64,000 nucleotides of DNA from Linnemannia elongata (GCA_036320915.1 JAXBDG010000011.1:1510501-1574500); one strand, 5' to 3'; shown: positions 43,849-56,046, counted from the stretch's first letter. A program made the numbers and translations. The notes: a model not told the origin generated them from the letters alone.

Positions 43849-44485
43849 AACTTGCTGTCTGCTGGTTGTTTTGTTGGTCGTTAAAAGGGTTGTTCGTAAA
43901 AGATATGTTATTTTGGAGAGTGTGTAAAAGAAGGGGCAAGGCTGACTGGACTTTTTTTGTTATGTTTTGTTGGGCGAGTGTGTCTCTTTTTATAAACGTC
44001 TCTTGTTGGCAATTGGTGTATCAAAGAGGTCCATCCGAGAATCAGGTCTAAGAGAGAGAGTTAAGACCAGAGAGACTATCAGACAACAGGACGGCCAGAC
44101 CGAGAGAGCTAAAAAAGAAGAAGAGAGACTGCAGGCCTTGAGCAGGTGGCGTGGATGTGGGTTGCAGTGCAATCAAGACAAAGAGACAAAGACCAAGAAA
44201 AAAGAAGAGGGCTCAGAGATCAGACGAGGGGCCTTGATTTCCATACAGGGATTCACCTCCGAGACATTTTTTGAGGTGAATGTGGGCGGGAAGGGAAAAC
44301 AAAGTCTAACCGAATGACATGGATGTCGATACTGCAGATATATGCTATGTGTATGCTTTATTGGTTGTATTCAATTGCTCGTTTCGTTTCTTTTTTGTCA
44401 GCATAAAACAACAAAAAACAACATTAAACGTGCTCAAGTGTTGGTGTATGTACATGAGTGGGTTAGGATGGGACATGAGACCAAT
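43849..44485. other. Intergenic (HEM13 promoter side)
   Basis: 637 bp; no gene supported. Purine-rich AGAGAGA/AAGAAGA stretches at 44050-44215. Probably contains the HEM13 promoter and the 3' UTR of the next gene. Confidence 0.45.
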
Positions 44486-46099
44486 CTATCCGAGCGTGCC
44501 GAACGACGCGATCTTATCCCACGGCGTGATCGCATCGTCCATCCTCGAACAATCAGGCAATCGAATTCCCTGAAAGGCTGTTGACGGGGGCGAATTGACT
44601 CCTCCTCCTCCTTGTCCCGCCTCATCTCCGACGCGTGATGATGACGACCGATGGCTCTCTCGGTACAGTGCCCACTCGTCCTTGTTGGGCATCAACACGG
44701 CTGATCGTCGACCCGAGGCTCCCTTACGGAAGAGCGCCAGCTTGCTGAAGCTAGACGAGGTAACGATCTGGTAGTCCGTCTCCGAAAAGAGGTAGCTGCT
44801 CAGCAGCATCGAATCCTCGTCGTGTGCAGAGATGGGCGCAGCAGGGTCAAAGGGAGAGAAAGCTCCTCCTCCTCCTCCTACTGCTGCTCTCTTCTTCAGG
44901 GTCTTCTCAAGACGAAGCTGTGGCTGGTGTTGAGGAGACGGGGGGAAGATCAAGTTGAGCTTGTTGCCGTATTCTTCCTGGATCCTGTTCCGGATCTGAA
45001 TTGAGTCTGTAAAGATCACATACAGGACACGCTCATCCGGATTCCTGTTCCGGAACCTGATCTCCCTCGACAGGTTTTGGGCGCAAGGTATCGAGTGCTC
45101 GTACTCCCTCAGCGTAAACCGGCGGTCTGCATCGCCCGAGGGGAGGTGGATGCCAATGGTGGTCACGCCGGGTGTCTTGAACACTGCGCGGTATTGGTGA
45201 ATAAGTTCCTGAGTCGTCCATGTGGGCCGAAACAGAAACGACAGGATGCATTCATATGCATTATGCTGATGTAAGCCCATGCTCTCGAGTCTTTCGCTGA
45301 AGGACGTGTCCGTCATGATCCTCTGTACAAGCCCACGGTTTGTCTGGATCCTGACCTGAGGCGCGACGATCAGTTGGTCGTGCATCTTGCGAGCAGATTG
45401 GTGTCCTGACCGTGTTCTTGCCTTAGTGTCGAGGTATGTGCTCAGTGACCGGATGCCAAACACCAAATCTAGATCCTCCGCCTCCCAGTCCGAAAGTGAG
45501 AGAGATAATGGATCTTGTCCCTGTTGTAGTGCATCGGTGCTGTCACCCTCCATCCTGACATCTGAGGCTGCTATAGGAGCTTGTAGGTTCAAGAAAGGCG
45601 TCCTGAAGACAGAGAACAGAGGATATCCCTCCCAATCGACAAGGAACTCCCGATCTGTCAACAGACCGACCATGAACAAACTAGCGGCCGACATCAATCG
45701 ATCCGATATCTGTCCACAGTTCTCGCCCTTGGCGCATGAATGAATAATCGACCGCCACTCCTGTTGCTTTGTATCGCCACGATGCTGCTGTTGTTGTCTA
45801 GTCCGGAGGTAGTGCACAGGCCAGCTGCCACACTTTGCCGAATCGTATTCGTCGCGTTGGCCTAGACGGAGGTTGTAGCTGATATGTCGTCGTTCGATTT
45901 CAAACCGGTCCTTGAGGGGCAGTTTCCGAATGAACCTTGCCAACGACTCGTCTGCGTCGCGAGGGAGGATCCTGGCCTTGGAGGAGAGATGATGGCGAGA
46001 GGGCTTTTTGCTGGAATGACTGAGAAGCAATAGGGAGATGAAGTAGAACAGGGCGAGGACTATCAGCAGGTGCTTCATTTGTGTCCGGAAGCGCGCCAT
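44486..46099 (-). CDS. Type II membrane glycosyltransferase, fucosyltransferase-like
   Basis: Single exon, 537 aa. The cytoplasmic start MARFRTQMK is followed by one TM anchor at ~10-27 (LLIVLALFYFISLLLL) and a basic stem, the architecture of Golgi transferases. Residues ~125-165 (GENCGQISDRLMSAASLFMVGLLTDREFLVDW) follow the G-x-G-[ND]R-x7-ALLTxRxxLVD pattern of GT37/GT11-like GDP-fucose enzymes. Residue ~325 GVTTIGIHLPSGD and the later SSYLFSETDYQIVTSSSFSKLA resemble the donor-binding half (IGIHIRxGD; SDSxxLIxxxSGFG). Ser/Gly-rich inserts occur near 410 and 500. It may fucosylate secreted or wall glycans, and fucose is a known sugar of mucoromycotan walls. The exact family and donor are not certain. 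Confidence 0.6.
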   Translation of the reverse strand: MARFRTQMKHLLIVLALFYFISLLLLSHSSKKPSRHHLSSKARILPRDADESLARFIRKLPLKDRFEIERRHISYNLRLGQRDEYDSAKCGSWPVHYLRTRQQQQHRGDTKQQEWRSIIHSCAKGENCGQISDRLMSAASLFMVGLLTDREFLVDWEGYPLFSVFRTPFLNLQAPIAASDVRMEGDSTDALQQGQDPLSLSLSDWEAEDLDLVFGIRSLSTYLDTKARTRSGHQSARKMHDQLIVAPQVRIQTNRGLVQRIMTDTSFSERLESMGLHQHNAYECILSFLFRPTWTTQELIHQYRAVFKTPGVTTIGIHLPSGDADRRFTLREYEHSIPCAQNLSREIRFRNRNPDERVLYVIFTDSIQIRNRIQEEYGNKLNLIFPPSPQHQPQLRLEKTLKKRAAVGGGGGAFSPFDPAAPISAHDEDSMLLSSYLFSETDYQIVTSSSFSKLALFRKGASGRRSAVLMPNKDEWALYRESHRSSSSRVGDEAGQGGGGVNSPPSTAFQGIRLPDCSRMDDAITPWDKIASFGTLG

Positions 46100-46770
46100 A
46101 TTGTGAGGCGATTGAGTAGGCGATCAAGTTTGTTGGAGAGTGATTGAAGGTAAGGAGCAAGAGAAAAAGCTGAAGGTGGGCGTGAGAGGGTAGGTATCAA
46201 GGAAGAGTGAATAGTAAAAGAAGGAGGTAAAAACAGGAGTGAAAGAAGCGAAGAAGATATAAAAAGACGAATGATGGGTAGGGGTGGGAGTAAAGAAAGC
46301 TAGAGGAAGGAATGCGTTGATCTAAGCAGTGGCTGAAGAGATCTCTGACAAGCCAATTTTTCACTGCCACTCTCTAGATCCTGGGCTGAGAGGGCAATAA
46401 GAGACACTCTCTTCCCCTTGCCCTCTCTTCTCTTTCCTTTTCATACAAAGTGGCCACTACCTTCGACACAGCCGCCTGGGAAACAACTGATTCAGGAAGC
46501 AAGCAGACACACATCGGTGCAAGTGGCAGTCAGGAATAGAATACAACTTACAGGTAACACCACCACCACCCATCCAACCAGAGAGAGAAGATTCAATAGA
46601 ACGATCCATTCCGCATTTGTCTTTTTATTGTCTATTATTGACATGTGGTACTTCTCATCTCCAACTTGTTAGGATCAACTGGAAACTAGAGCACGTCGAA
46701 GCAAAACTTACATCACAACAGCCAAACAATCACAACACGCAACTCACAACATACATCACAGCAAACAGCT
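46100..46770. other. Divergent promoter region between the glycosyltransferase and CLP1
   Basis: 670 bp shared upstream region; C/T-rich near 46400-46440. No gene or clear motif identified. Confidence 0.45.
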
Positions 46771-48571
46771 ATGAGTTCCCCAGAGCCCAAGGAGTGGCTC
46801 CTCGACGAGGAGAACGAGCTCAGAATCGAAATTGACTTTGATACCAAAGTCAAGTTGCGCGTAAGAAGGCGTTCACCTCTGTTTGCTTGCTAGGGATCAG
46901 GATCATCGAAGGATAGTTATCTCAGTTATCTTAACAGTGCCCACGGATCCCTTACCCTTTTTGCCTTTATTTAAACTATTGTAATAGCTTGTGACAGGAA
47001 CGGCAGAGGTCTTTGGAACAGAGCTGGGACAGAATGTCGACTATGAGTTCTCGGGACGAAAGATCGCCGTTTTTACGTGGCATGGATGCAAGATCCTGAT
47101 CACGGGAACCTGCAGTGTCGAATATATCGCCAACGAAACACCCATGCTGAGCTATCTCAACACCCATATTGCTCTGGAGCAGCGTCGTGTCCTTGCCACC
47201 CAGAACAACAAAGCCGGTCCACGGGTAAGCCTCTACTAGTCAATTTTCAATCGCGTGCGTAGGCTAGGAACGTATTCTAACCTTCTGAATCTTCTTGATA
47301 CCACTTAGGTCCTGATCGTCGGTCCTAACGATGTGGGAAAGACTTCCCTTTCGAAAATGCTTCTCAGTTACGCCCTCAGGCAATCACGTCAGCCCATCTA
47401 CGTCGATCTGGACTGCAGTGAGGTATACTTGGTCTTCTTGCATTAAACTCTTGCAATACAGCGACACTCATGTTCTCTTGAGCGCACCAAATAACACTAT
47501 ATTATGTTCTCACATATAGGGCTCGATTACTATGCCAGGATGCTTGACAGCGACGCCATTGACGGAAATGATTGATGTGGAAGAAGGATTCGGTTCCTCG
47601 GCAACTTCAGCACCCACTGCAGGATCAGCTGTGATGCCCTTGGCGTACTACTACGGATTTCCATCTCCCAAGGACAATTCCAAGCTCTACTCGCTGTTGT
47701 TGGCTCGTCTCGCTCAGTCTGTCAACAGGAGATTGGAGGAGGACGAAGCAGGTACGGTCTTACTTTTCTCTTTATGCGAGATGGGTCATGTTCAATAGTC
47801 TGTAAAATACAACTTAATTAACACGGTGTATCTTTTTCCCATTAGCACGCACATCTGGAATCGTTATTGACACCAATGGACTAATCGACGCGACCGGATA
47901 CGAGATAATTGCTCAGTGTATCAAGGCATTTTCAGGTAATGCATAACGAAGACAAGCGTGACGCCAAGAGGAACATTCTCTTTGACCAATCGATCGACAC
48001 AAAAACTAACTACTGCTATGTTTTTTTACCATTAGTTGACGTGATTATCGTACTGGGCCACGAGAGATTGTACGCGGACATGACCAGGTTACATAAAAAT
48101 TCAGGAGTGGCGGTTATCAAGCTGGCCAAATCGGGAGGCGTTGTTGAGCGCGACAATGCATTCCGGAGACAGACGCAGAACCAAAAGATCCGCGAGTACT
48201 TTTACGGAACCTCGAAATCAGAGTTGGCACCCTACTCGACCATGATCAACTTCCACGACATTGAGATCTTGCAGGTCGGTGAAGGATCTTTGGCGCCTTC
48301 ATCAGCACTCCCTATCGGCGAGGATCGCAAAGTGAGCGAGACGCATGTGGTCAACGTGGAGCCGAGTGAGAACTTGTTGCATTCTGTGCTGGCGGTTTCG
48401 AATGCTGATAAGAGAGTCGAGCCGGATATCTTGGAGACTAACTTGGCAGGATTCATTTACGTCTCAGAGATTCATGATTCGAGGAAGAAGCTGACAGTGT
48501 TGTCACCTTGTCCTGGGAGGATACCCAAGAAGTTTTGGTGGCTGGGTAGTCTCAAGTGGGCCGAGGACTGA
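46771..48571 (+). CDS. CLP1: mRNA cleavage/polyadenylation factor subunit Clp1
   Basis: Six exons: 46771-46860, 46988-47224, 47309-47422, 47520-47751, 47846-47935, 48036-48571, giving 432 aa. The N-terminal domain ([53 protein letters not shown]) matches Clp1/Grc3-type proteins. The central kinase-fold domain has P-loop [12 protein letters not shown] and DLDCSEGSITMPG. The C-terminal domain has [34 protein letters not shown] and [12 protein letters not shown]. It bridges CF IA (Pcf11) and the endonuclease machinery in 3'-end processing, and some homologues phosphorylate RNA 5'-OH ends. The complete GKT/S P-loop leaves kinase activity possible. AATAAA follows within 30 bp of the stop. Confidence 0.93.
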
Positions 48572-48593
48572 TAGAAGTTCTTTCCTTGACGCA

Positions 48594-48599
48594 TAAATA
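48594..48599 (+). terminator. Poly(A) signal of CLP1
   Basis: An AATAAA within CATAAATAAAGTC just after the CLP1 stop, in the 158-bp gap to the convergent alpha-galactosidase gene. Confidence 0.55.
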
Positions 48600-48729
48600 A
48601 AGTCTACAAAAACAACAGACAATTTCATGTTATTGTAAAAAGGTGTTGGTGGTTTTATTTACAAGTTAGATACAAGGATAAAAAAGAGAGAGATATGATG
48701 TATGAGTGCTATTTCTGGCTGAGGAGGGT

Positions 48730-50700
48730 TTAGGCGGGCATGGACCAGACTTGGCTGTCCTTTTGATCACCGCACTTCCAGAGCCTCAAAGGAATAAACG
48801 ACACGTCAGCAATTGTAGCCGCGCCAGGAGCATCGATACAGAAACCCGTGTACATATGGAACAAAGTGCCGAGCATAGGATCATAAGTCCACTGTTGAGT
48901 CTCACGGGTAGTATCACAGGGATTGACGACGACCTTGGAGCCCGGTGCAGGGGTCACATTCGTCAGCTCGGTGTCTAGGCAGAGGTTATCAAGGGTCTTG
49001 ATCCAGAGCAACGTCTTGGGGTCTGCCCAGGCGTCTCCGATAGAGGTTTGTGGATTCTCGAAGGGTGGAGGGGCGGAGGATGTTTGCCAGAGTTGGTTCT
49101 CGTTATGGGTGCATTGGAATGCTAGGACAGGGGTTCCGGGAGCAGTCTCGGAGTTGAAGACGTCCATGCAGAGGAGAGGGGATGTGAGGTAGATTGCGCC
49201 CGTGGGGAAGGTAGGTCTGCAGGCGGCCTGGTTGGTGAGGGTTGTGATTTTAAAGAGTGCGGTTGCGTGTGGTCTGAGGACGGTTGTGATGGACTCGTTG
49301 CGGGGATTGAAGACTTTAAGTGTTTCTTCGGATTGGGAGAAGAGTTCACGGACGAGATATTCGCAGCCGGTGGGGACGATCGATGGTTGGAAGGTGTAGC
49401 CGAGTCGAGAGAAGGGGACGGAGATGGTCGAGACGGTGTGTTTCTTGTTGAGGACTGCGGCGGCGCGGATGGAGACGTTTTGGAGAGGTTTGACGAGGAC
49501 GTCGCTGTCTTCGTAGGAGCGCCAGGCGATGCGGCCTTGGATTCCCAGGGGGTCCTGGTTGATGGCGATAATTTCTGGGTTGGTTAGGTAGGCTATTTGT
49601 TCAGTCCTGAGGGCTTTCACATTTGTGCTGAGGATGAGCGGGGAGGCCATGATGGACCAGAGGCCGAACTGGGATTTCTGTTCCTCGATGGTCAGGCCTT
49701 CATCGTCGCCCGTGATAATAAAGTCTGGGTCGTTCCAGTTGCCGGGCTTCTGGAACCGGGCAAGACGGATGTTGAAGCGGTAGTTGGTCATGACGCTCGG
49801 CCAGCGGGACTTGCCATCCTTCTTGTAGACCGAAATGTCTGTTGAGTGTCGCCAAAGCTGTCCGTATTGTCCGATCCAAGTATGGACCTTATACCAATCT
49901 CTCCCGACTCGGTCTCCAGTTCCTGCAGAAAGTCCCGCAAAGTAGGCGGGGGCGGATTCAGAGTAGACCATAGGCCGCGATTGGGACTGGATAGCGAGTC
50001 CGAACCCCTGGTAGAGCTGTCGAAATGTCGGTTCAAGGGTAGGACTTTCTGGCAGGGACTCGTTCTTGTTGATGTAGCATCCGTCCAGCTTAATATAATC
50101 GACCTCCCACCCAGCAAACTGGGCAACATCCCTCTCATAATGCCCCAACGACCCAGGGTAGCCTCCACAAGTCTTATAGCCCGCATCCTGATAGATACCA
50201 AACTTGAATCCTCTCTCATGGAAATACTTGCCCAACCAAAGCATTCCCTGCGGGAACAATGTCGTATTCACCACCAAATTCTGACTAACCGGATCACGAT
50301 CCATTGTCATCCAGCAATCATCCACCGTCACGGTATCATACCCAGCCTTCAACAACCCATGGGTCACCATCCAGTCGGCAGTATCGGTGAAGAGGGCCTG
50401 GTCGAGATTACATTCGTAGCGGGCCCAGTTGTTGAACCCCATGGGTGGGGTTAGGGATAGAGGTTGGATGGTGGGTCTGGAAGCAAAGGTGGGAAGGCCG
50501 AGATCTGTGGGGACAGCATTTGGACTAAAGTAGGATTGGCGGATGGATTGCCAGAGAAGGAGGATGTGTGAAAGGGGGGATCTCATCGCGAAAGGAGGAA
50601 GAAAGAGGGTAAGAAAGAGAAGGATGAGAAAATAGGAAGGATCAAAGGAAAAAAGAATGATAATGGCTTCGATTGTAGCGTGGTTGCGTTGGTTGCGCAA
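48730..50700 (-). CDS. Secreted alpha-galactosidase (GH27) with ricin-B-like C-terminal domain
   Basis: Single exon. The frame starts at 50700 (656 aa), but the ATG at 50586 (MRSPLSHILLLWQ, 618 aa) is a reasonable signal-peptide start and may be the real one. The GH27 barrel begins LTPPMGFNNWARYEC and has the nucleophile motif YIKLDGCYINK, KFGIYQDAGYKTCGGYPGS, HTWIGQYGQLWRHSTDI, the acid/base site GNWNDPDF and LWSIMASPLILSTNV. A beta-sandwich follows, then from ~505 a CBM13/ricin-B trefoil with QxW marks (NQLWQ, QQWTYD, SQVWSM). It releases terminal alpha-galactose from oligo- and polysaccharides outside the cell; the lectin-like tail probably binds sugar. Convergent with CLP1. Confidence 0.92.
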   Translation of the reverse strand: MRNQRNHATIEAIIILFSFDPSYFLILLFLTLFLPPFAMRSPLSHILLLWQSIRQSYFSPNAVPTDLGLPTFASRPTIQPLSLTPPMGFNNWARYECNLDQALFTDTADWMVTHGLLKAGYDTVTVDDCWMTMDRDPVSQNLVVNTTLFPQGMLWLGKYFHERGFKFGIYQDAGYKTCGGYPGSLGHYERDVAQFAGWEVDYIKLDGCYINKNESLPESPTLEPTFRQLYQGFGLAIQSQSRPMVYSESAPAYFAGLSAGTGDRVGRDWYKVHTWIGQYGQLWRHSTDISVYKKDGKSRWPSVMTNYRFNIRLARFQKPGNWNDPDFIITGDDEGLTIEEQKSQFGLWSIMASPLILSTNVKALRTEQIAYLTNPEIIAINQDPLGIQGRIAWRSYEDSDVLVKPLQNVSIRAAAVLNKKHTVSTISVPFSRLGYTFQPSIVPTGCEYLVRELFSQSEETLKVFNPRNESITTVLRPHATALFKITTLTNQAACRPTFPTGAIYLTSPLLCMDVFNSETAPGTPVLAFQCTHNENQLWQTSSAPPPFENPQTSIGDAWADPKTLLWIKTLDNLCLDTELTNVTPAPGSKVVVNPCDTTRETQQWTYDPMLGTLFHMYTGFCIDAPGAATIADVSFIPLRLWKCGDQKDSQVWSMPA

Positions 50701-51808
50701 GGAGGCGGAATGTCAAATAGTAAGAAATCGAAAATTGATAAGGAGGTTCTGAAAGAAAGAGGGGAGGGAGGTTGATAGGAAGAAATAAACAATGATATAA
50801 AAAAGGGCAGGAGTGAGCAAAGAAGAAAGTACGAAGGGTAATCGAAAAGAATTGTGAGAAGAATGTTTTTCAAGCTAAAAAAGAAGGAAGAGAAAAGTTG
50901 TGGAGTTTTGTAAGAAAACGAAAGAAGAGTAGATATCAAAGGAGCCAGTTGAGACGTGGATTTGACGACACTCGAAAAGAACAAGAAAAAAATTCGGCCT
51001 AACGATTTATCAAGGAGTGCGTGGGGACAGGAGGAGACAGAGAGGTCTGCAAAGGTGGCGATGGGAGCAAAGGTGAGCCACAGGATAAAAGGATGTGAAG
51101 ATCAGGCGTATGTGTCTGTCTGCCTGTTGAAAAAGGGGAGAAAGGGGTGAAGGGGGTACAGGAGGGGAGGAGGGACGGACGGAAACGAACAAGTGATGGG
51201 AGCGATGGGTAAAAGAGTAAAAAGCACTGTTTTGTCTAGTGTAAGCACGGTTCTCTTCAAAAAAAAGTTACGCGAAACGATGCAGGTGTACGCCGTTGAC
51301 TAGTGCTCAAAGCGTGGCGTGGGAGTGAGGTGAGCTGAAGGAGGGAGGGAGGAAGAGAGGACGTGCTGTAAGAGGACGCCAATAGGCAGAGAGAACAGTA
51401 TCACACACGCGCTCACACGCAATGATACGGTATGCTGTAAAGAAGAAAAGGGGATGATGCACCTTTTGCCGGATGACTATGCAGGAGCGAGGATTGCGGT
51501 AAAATACAAAAAAAGGTGGTTTTCTACCAATAATGGGTAAGATGGATGCTGCACACACAAAGGTAAGAAGAGGAAAACGGCACTTTGGTCTCGTGCGGTA
51601 GTCAATGGTCGGGAAGTCAAGAGGTTTCTTGTGTGGGAAAAAAGGGAAGCGGAGAAGGGAGCGAGGAGGGAAGAAAAAGCGAGAGTTGGAAAGGTAGCAA
51701 TGAGAGAGGAGGAGATGAGAAAAAAAAAAAGAGGATAGATCACAACAAAGGTGTGAATCGTGGGGTGGATGTCTACCATAAGAGCTACGAGATTGTGTAA
51801 AACGCGTT

Positions 51809-51845
<37 letters not shown>

Positions 51846-52543
51846 TTCCCGAATGTCTTATGGTTTTGAAGACCTGCGTCATTTGTTCGAATCATGGGGA
51901 AGAAAGAACTTGACCCCGCACTCGTGTGTGTGATTGTTTGACCAAGAAATGATCTGCTAACTATCCAACTATGACAACATATAAAAAAAAAGAGCACAGG
52001 TCAGATTGTCATGAACGGGGGCCAAGTGTAGTGTCGACATGACCTAATGACTTGATCCATGAACCGTAAAAAGAAGGAGGTGCTGATAAGACTATTGTCG
52101 CGTCCTACGCGTCGCAATCCTTCTGTCGAAGAGTCTCTCTTTATTTTTTTTTTTTTTTTTCGCATTGTCGACAGTGAGTCGTGACTGCGGGAGAGGAGAT
52201 CGACAAGGCTGAGCAAAGGAGAAGAGAGCACAAAAGAACCGACAAACCCCAGAGACCTGAGAGAAAACGAGATAAAAAGCTAAAGAGCGCACGTGATGTG
52301 CATCTGCGGATGGGGTGAGTCAAGACCACTCAAATTCGATGCGGTTCTCGGACAATTTTGTTTCGTCTTTTTTCTTTTTCTTGTTCCTCATTCTTCCTCA
52401 TCACTCTTCCTCCTCCTCGCATAACGACCTTTGCTTTTCTTTTCTTCAGGAACAGCAACCCCTAGCATACCGTCGACAATAAAGGCAGGAACAACAACAA
52501 CAGCAACAACAACCTACTACGCCTAATAACATAACTATCAAAG
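50701..52543. other. Long divergent intergenic region (alpha-galactosidase/PRO2)
   Basis: 1.84 kb with no supported gene. T34 at 51811-51844 and a T17 near 52144; purine-rich on the galactosidase side, C/T-rich on the PRO2 side. Open frames here are low-complexity artefacts. Confidence 0.5.
52316..52322. promoter_or_regulatory. TGAGTCA, consensus Gcn4/CpcA site
   Basis: A perfect palindromic TGAGTCA 222 bp upstream of the PRO2 ATG; a partial TGAGTCG is at ~52175. Gcn4-type factors activate amino-acid biosynthesis genes through this site in other fungi. Confidence 0.5.
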
Positions 52544-54069
52544 ATGGACAATATCACTCAGATCGCTTTCAATGCCCGCCAGGCCGCCAACGTCCTCCAG
52601 ACAATCACCACCGCCCAAAAGTCCGTCTTCCTCAACCAAATCTACTCAAAGCTCGCTCTGGCAAAGGCAGATATCCTGGCCGCCAACAAGGTCGACAAGG
52701 ATCTCGCATTGAAACAGGTCGAGGCGGGCAAGCTCTCGTCCTCGCTCTACAAACGTCTCGACCTCGAGGGTGCTGGCAAATTCGAGACAATGTTGCAGGG
52801 AATCAAGGATATCGACGAACTCGAGGACCCCGCAGGAAAAGTCCACTCAGCAACCAAGCTGGATAACGGTCTCGATCTCTACAGGGTGTCCTGCCCCGTC
52901 GGTGTGTTGTTGGTCATTTTCGAGGCGAGACCCGAGGTTGTTGTCAACATTGCAGCCTTGGCGCTTAAATCTGGCAACGCGGCGATTTTGAAGGGCGGCA
53001 AGGAGAGTTTCCACACTTGCAGCGCTATTTCCAAGGCGATCAGAGAGGCATTGGACGCTGCTGGCAGCGAGGGTTTGAACTTGGCGGATGCTGTGCAGAT
53101 TGTTGAGTCGAGACAGGATATTGATGCGCTGTTGAAGCAGGACAAGTACATCGACCTCGTTATTCCCAGAGGCAGCAACGCCTTGGTCAAGTACATTCAA
53201 TGGAACACACGGTAAGGACCTCTTTCAATCTTGTCGTCGACGATGTCAGACTGAACCCCGCAAAAAAATAGAGTTTTCTTTCTATATTTTATTTTTGGGA
53301 GTCTGACCTTTACTCTGTATTTTTTCAATGGTTTAGAATTCCTGTTCTGGGACACGCTGACGGATTGTGTTCGACATATGTGGCCGAATCGGCCAAGCTG
53401 GATCTCGCCAAGACCGTCGTGGTCGACGCCAAAACCACATACCCCGCCGCTTGCAACTCGACCGAGACCCTCCTTGTTCACTCTTCTCACTTGAAGTCGA
53501 ACTTTTTCCAGGAGCTGGCCAAGACGTTGGTTGTCGACAATGGCGTCACACTCAAGTGCGACGCGGCTTCCTTGGCTGCTCTTCAAAAGGAGGGTGTCGC
53601 AGAAATCTTCAAGGAGCACAAGGACAAGATCCAGGCCAGTGACGACGAGGATTATGATACAGAGTTCTTGGAGCTCACCCTTGCGGTCAAGACGGTCGAG
53701 TCCGCAGAGCAGGCTATTGATCACATCAACGAGCACGGGTCGAAGCACACAGATGCCATTTTAACGGAGGACGAGGCTGAAGCCAACAAGTTCATGGCTG
53801 GTGTCGATGCTGCTGGCGTCTACTGGAACGCGAGCACGCGTTTTGCCGACGGATTTCGTTATGGATTTGGTGCGGAGGTAGGTGTGAGCACCAACAAGAC
53901 TCATGCGCGTGGTCCTGTTGGTCTGGAAGGTCTGGTGATCTACAAGTACCGTCTGTATGGTCAAGGCCACGCTACAGGCAACTATGGGACTGGTGAGGGC
54001 AAGAAGGAGTTCTTGCACGAGCGGATAGAGTTAAAGGGCAACGACACCATTGCCACCCTCCGGGAATGA
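52544..54069 (+). CDS. PRO2: Gamma-glutamyl phosphate reductase Pro2
   Basis: Two exons: 52544-53211 and 53337-54069, giving 466 aa. The ProA-type aldehyde dehydrogenase fold has LDNGLDLYRVSCPVGVLLVI, FEARPEVVVNIAALALKSGN, ILKGGKE, the catalytic Cys in PVLGHADGLC (~234), HTDAILTEDEAEANKFM and NASTRFADGFRYGFGAEVGV ending in HARGPVGLEGL. It makes glutamate-5-semialdehyde with NADPH, the second step of proline synthesis. ProB (glutamate kinase) is not in the window. A Gcn4-type site lies upstream, and AATAAA at 54084. A ~60-residue acidic insert (HKDKIQASDDEDYDTEF region) is normal for fungal Pro2. Confidence 0.95.
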
Positions 54070-54083
54070 CTGTAGAAGGTGCC

Positions 54084-54089
54084 AATAAA
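54084..54089 (+). terminator. Poly(A) signal of PRO2
   Basis: AATAAA 15 bp after the PRO2 stop, very close but in a normal context. Confidence 0.5.
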
Positions 54090-54496
54090 ACTAACGAGAG
54101 GATCACGCATCTTCTATCGCGCTCTTTGTGATGTATTGTTCGGGTGTGGATGTTAGTGTATCTGAGACGCGATTTTTTTTTCTCGTGTGCGAAACGAACA
54201 GCGAAATCGGTGACGTTCATCGTTGCATGAGATCTTAGTCTTTTTTTTCTTCTTGCCTCTTTATTTCCTTCCTCTTCTTTTGCTCTGCTTGTTCTTAACC
54301 CTTTTTCTCTTTCGCCTTTTTGCATGCATTAGTCAACCACTCTCCTATTTTTACTCTCGTTCTGCATTCGTTGGGACAGAGAACTACTCGTCGGCATCAC
54401 CAAGGAACAATAAACGAAGAAAAAAAATACACGACGCGCATCCTTGCTTCATCTCTTACACTCATCCCTTAACCTCACTCTTGTTCATCTTCAACC

Positions 54497-56006
54497 ATGG
54501 ACCTGAAGCTGCTCTTGTCGCCTGCCCAGAAGGACCCCGAGGCGGACTCGGCAAGTTCACGCCCCCAGACCTCCGAGGACCACGCGACGACCCACGATAG
54601 ACAGACTTGGTCCCATCCACCTCACGACCCTAACCAGCGCCAGCAATACCAGCAGCCATATCCGCAACATCATCAGCATCCCCAGCACCCACAACATCAA
54701 CAACAGCAGCACCAGCAACACCAGCAGTACCAACAGCAACAACCAGCACCAACTCAACATTATGGCGCGTCCCCAAGACAGCATTGGCAACAGGAGCAGC
54801 AGCGGCAACAGTCACCTCACCTTAGTCAACAATACAGCCAACAACAACAACCACATCCATACTACCAACAACAGCAGCAGCAGCAACAACCACCGCAACG
54901 GCAAGAGCCATATCCACATTGTGAGTTTCGCGATGTCAATTGTTTGGAGTTGCCTGGGTTTCCCTCCTTGCTTTATATATTGAATTGCTGTTCTGATATG
55001 TCCCGTCCAAACAATGGTATCTCCAGACTCAAACAATGAGCCCTCGAATAGACCTCAGTACAGCGGGCAGCATCCTCCATCCTCCGTGGTCCCTCCCCCA
55101 GCTCATTATGATTACTCGCAGCAACAGCAGCCGCAGCAGCAGCAATATCCACAACAGATCCAACAGCGGAATTCGCCTTATGGGCCAGGTCATGAGAGGG
55201 TGCAAAGTCGCCCTTACGACGGCCCACAGCAGCAGTATTGGTCAGAGAGGCCTGCAGGCATGGATTCACCTGGATCAAGACCACCGGCGTTGGTGCCGCC
55301 CATTTTGTCCATTTCGGCGTCCACACCCTTGGCGGGGGAATCGCCACAGCCACCACAGTACTTTGTCCCCACTCACAAACCAAACCCGCCAATTTTACCG
55401 CCCCCTTCAGGACTCAACTTGTCGTCGTACAGCTTTTTGTTGATGGAGAAGAGGGATCGCGAGAGGGAGGCATTGGAGAGAGCGAATCAGGGATACCTCA
55501 AGGGCGTCGCATCGTCGAGCAGGGGCGAGCCAGGATCGTCTGGGTCTCCTCTCCAGCCAGCTGCCAAGGTTCCAGACCCAAAGAGAGACGATTCGTACTA
55601 CAATCGTCATGGTGGGTCAGCCAACTACCCGCACCATCCCTCTGAAGGAGCGTACGGTTACTCCCATCATCCAGGAGCGTCTGGTGGCTATGACCACCCA
55701 CCCCATGGCTACGATGGTCCACCACAGCACTACTCTTCTGAATCATTTCAATCGCAGCCTTATGGGCCACCTCCACCTGGTCACCACTACCACAGCAGCA
55801 GCAGTACGCACTTTGGACAGGATCCAGCGTATGGACGACCACAACAGGTACGCGTCATTTTATACTTTTAGTTGTACATTGTGGGGTCTCCATAACGAAG
55901 ACTTTGTTTTTTTGTTCTTCGAAGGGAGGGACTTTGGGCGGGGGCCACATGGCAAAAGGTCAGACCAGCCGCTCGTTTCCCCCCAGTCGGGGATACCACA
56001 TGCCTG

Positions 56007-56046
<40 letters not shown>

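Noticed and set aside
51880..51900. GTTCGAATC resembling a tRNA B-box
   Set aside because: The sequence upstream is a T34 tract, with no acceptor or D arms.
55925..56008. Extra HDAC exon before the A35 tract
   Set aside because: The frame following CAG hits a stop and no donor site follows, so it is treated as intron.
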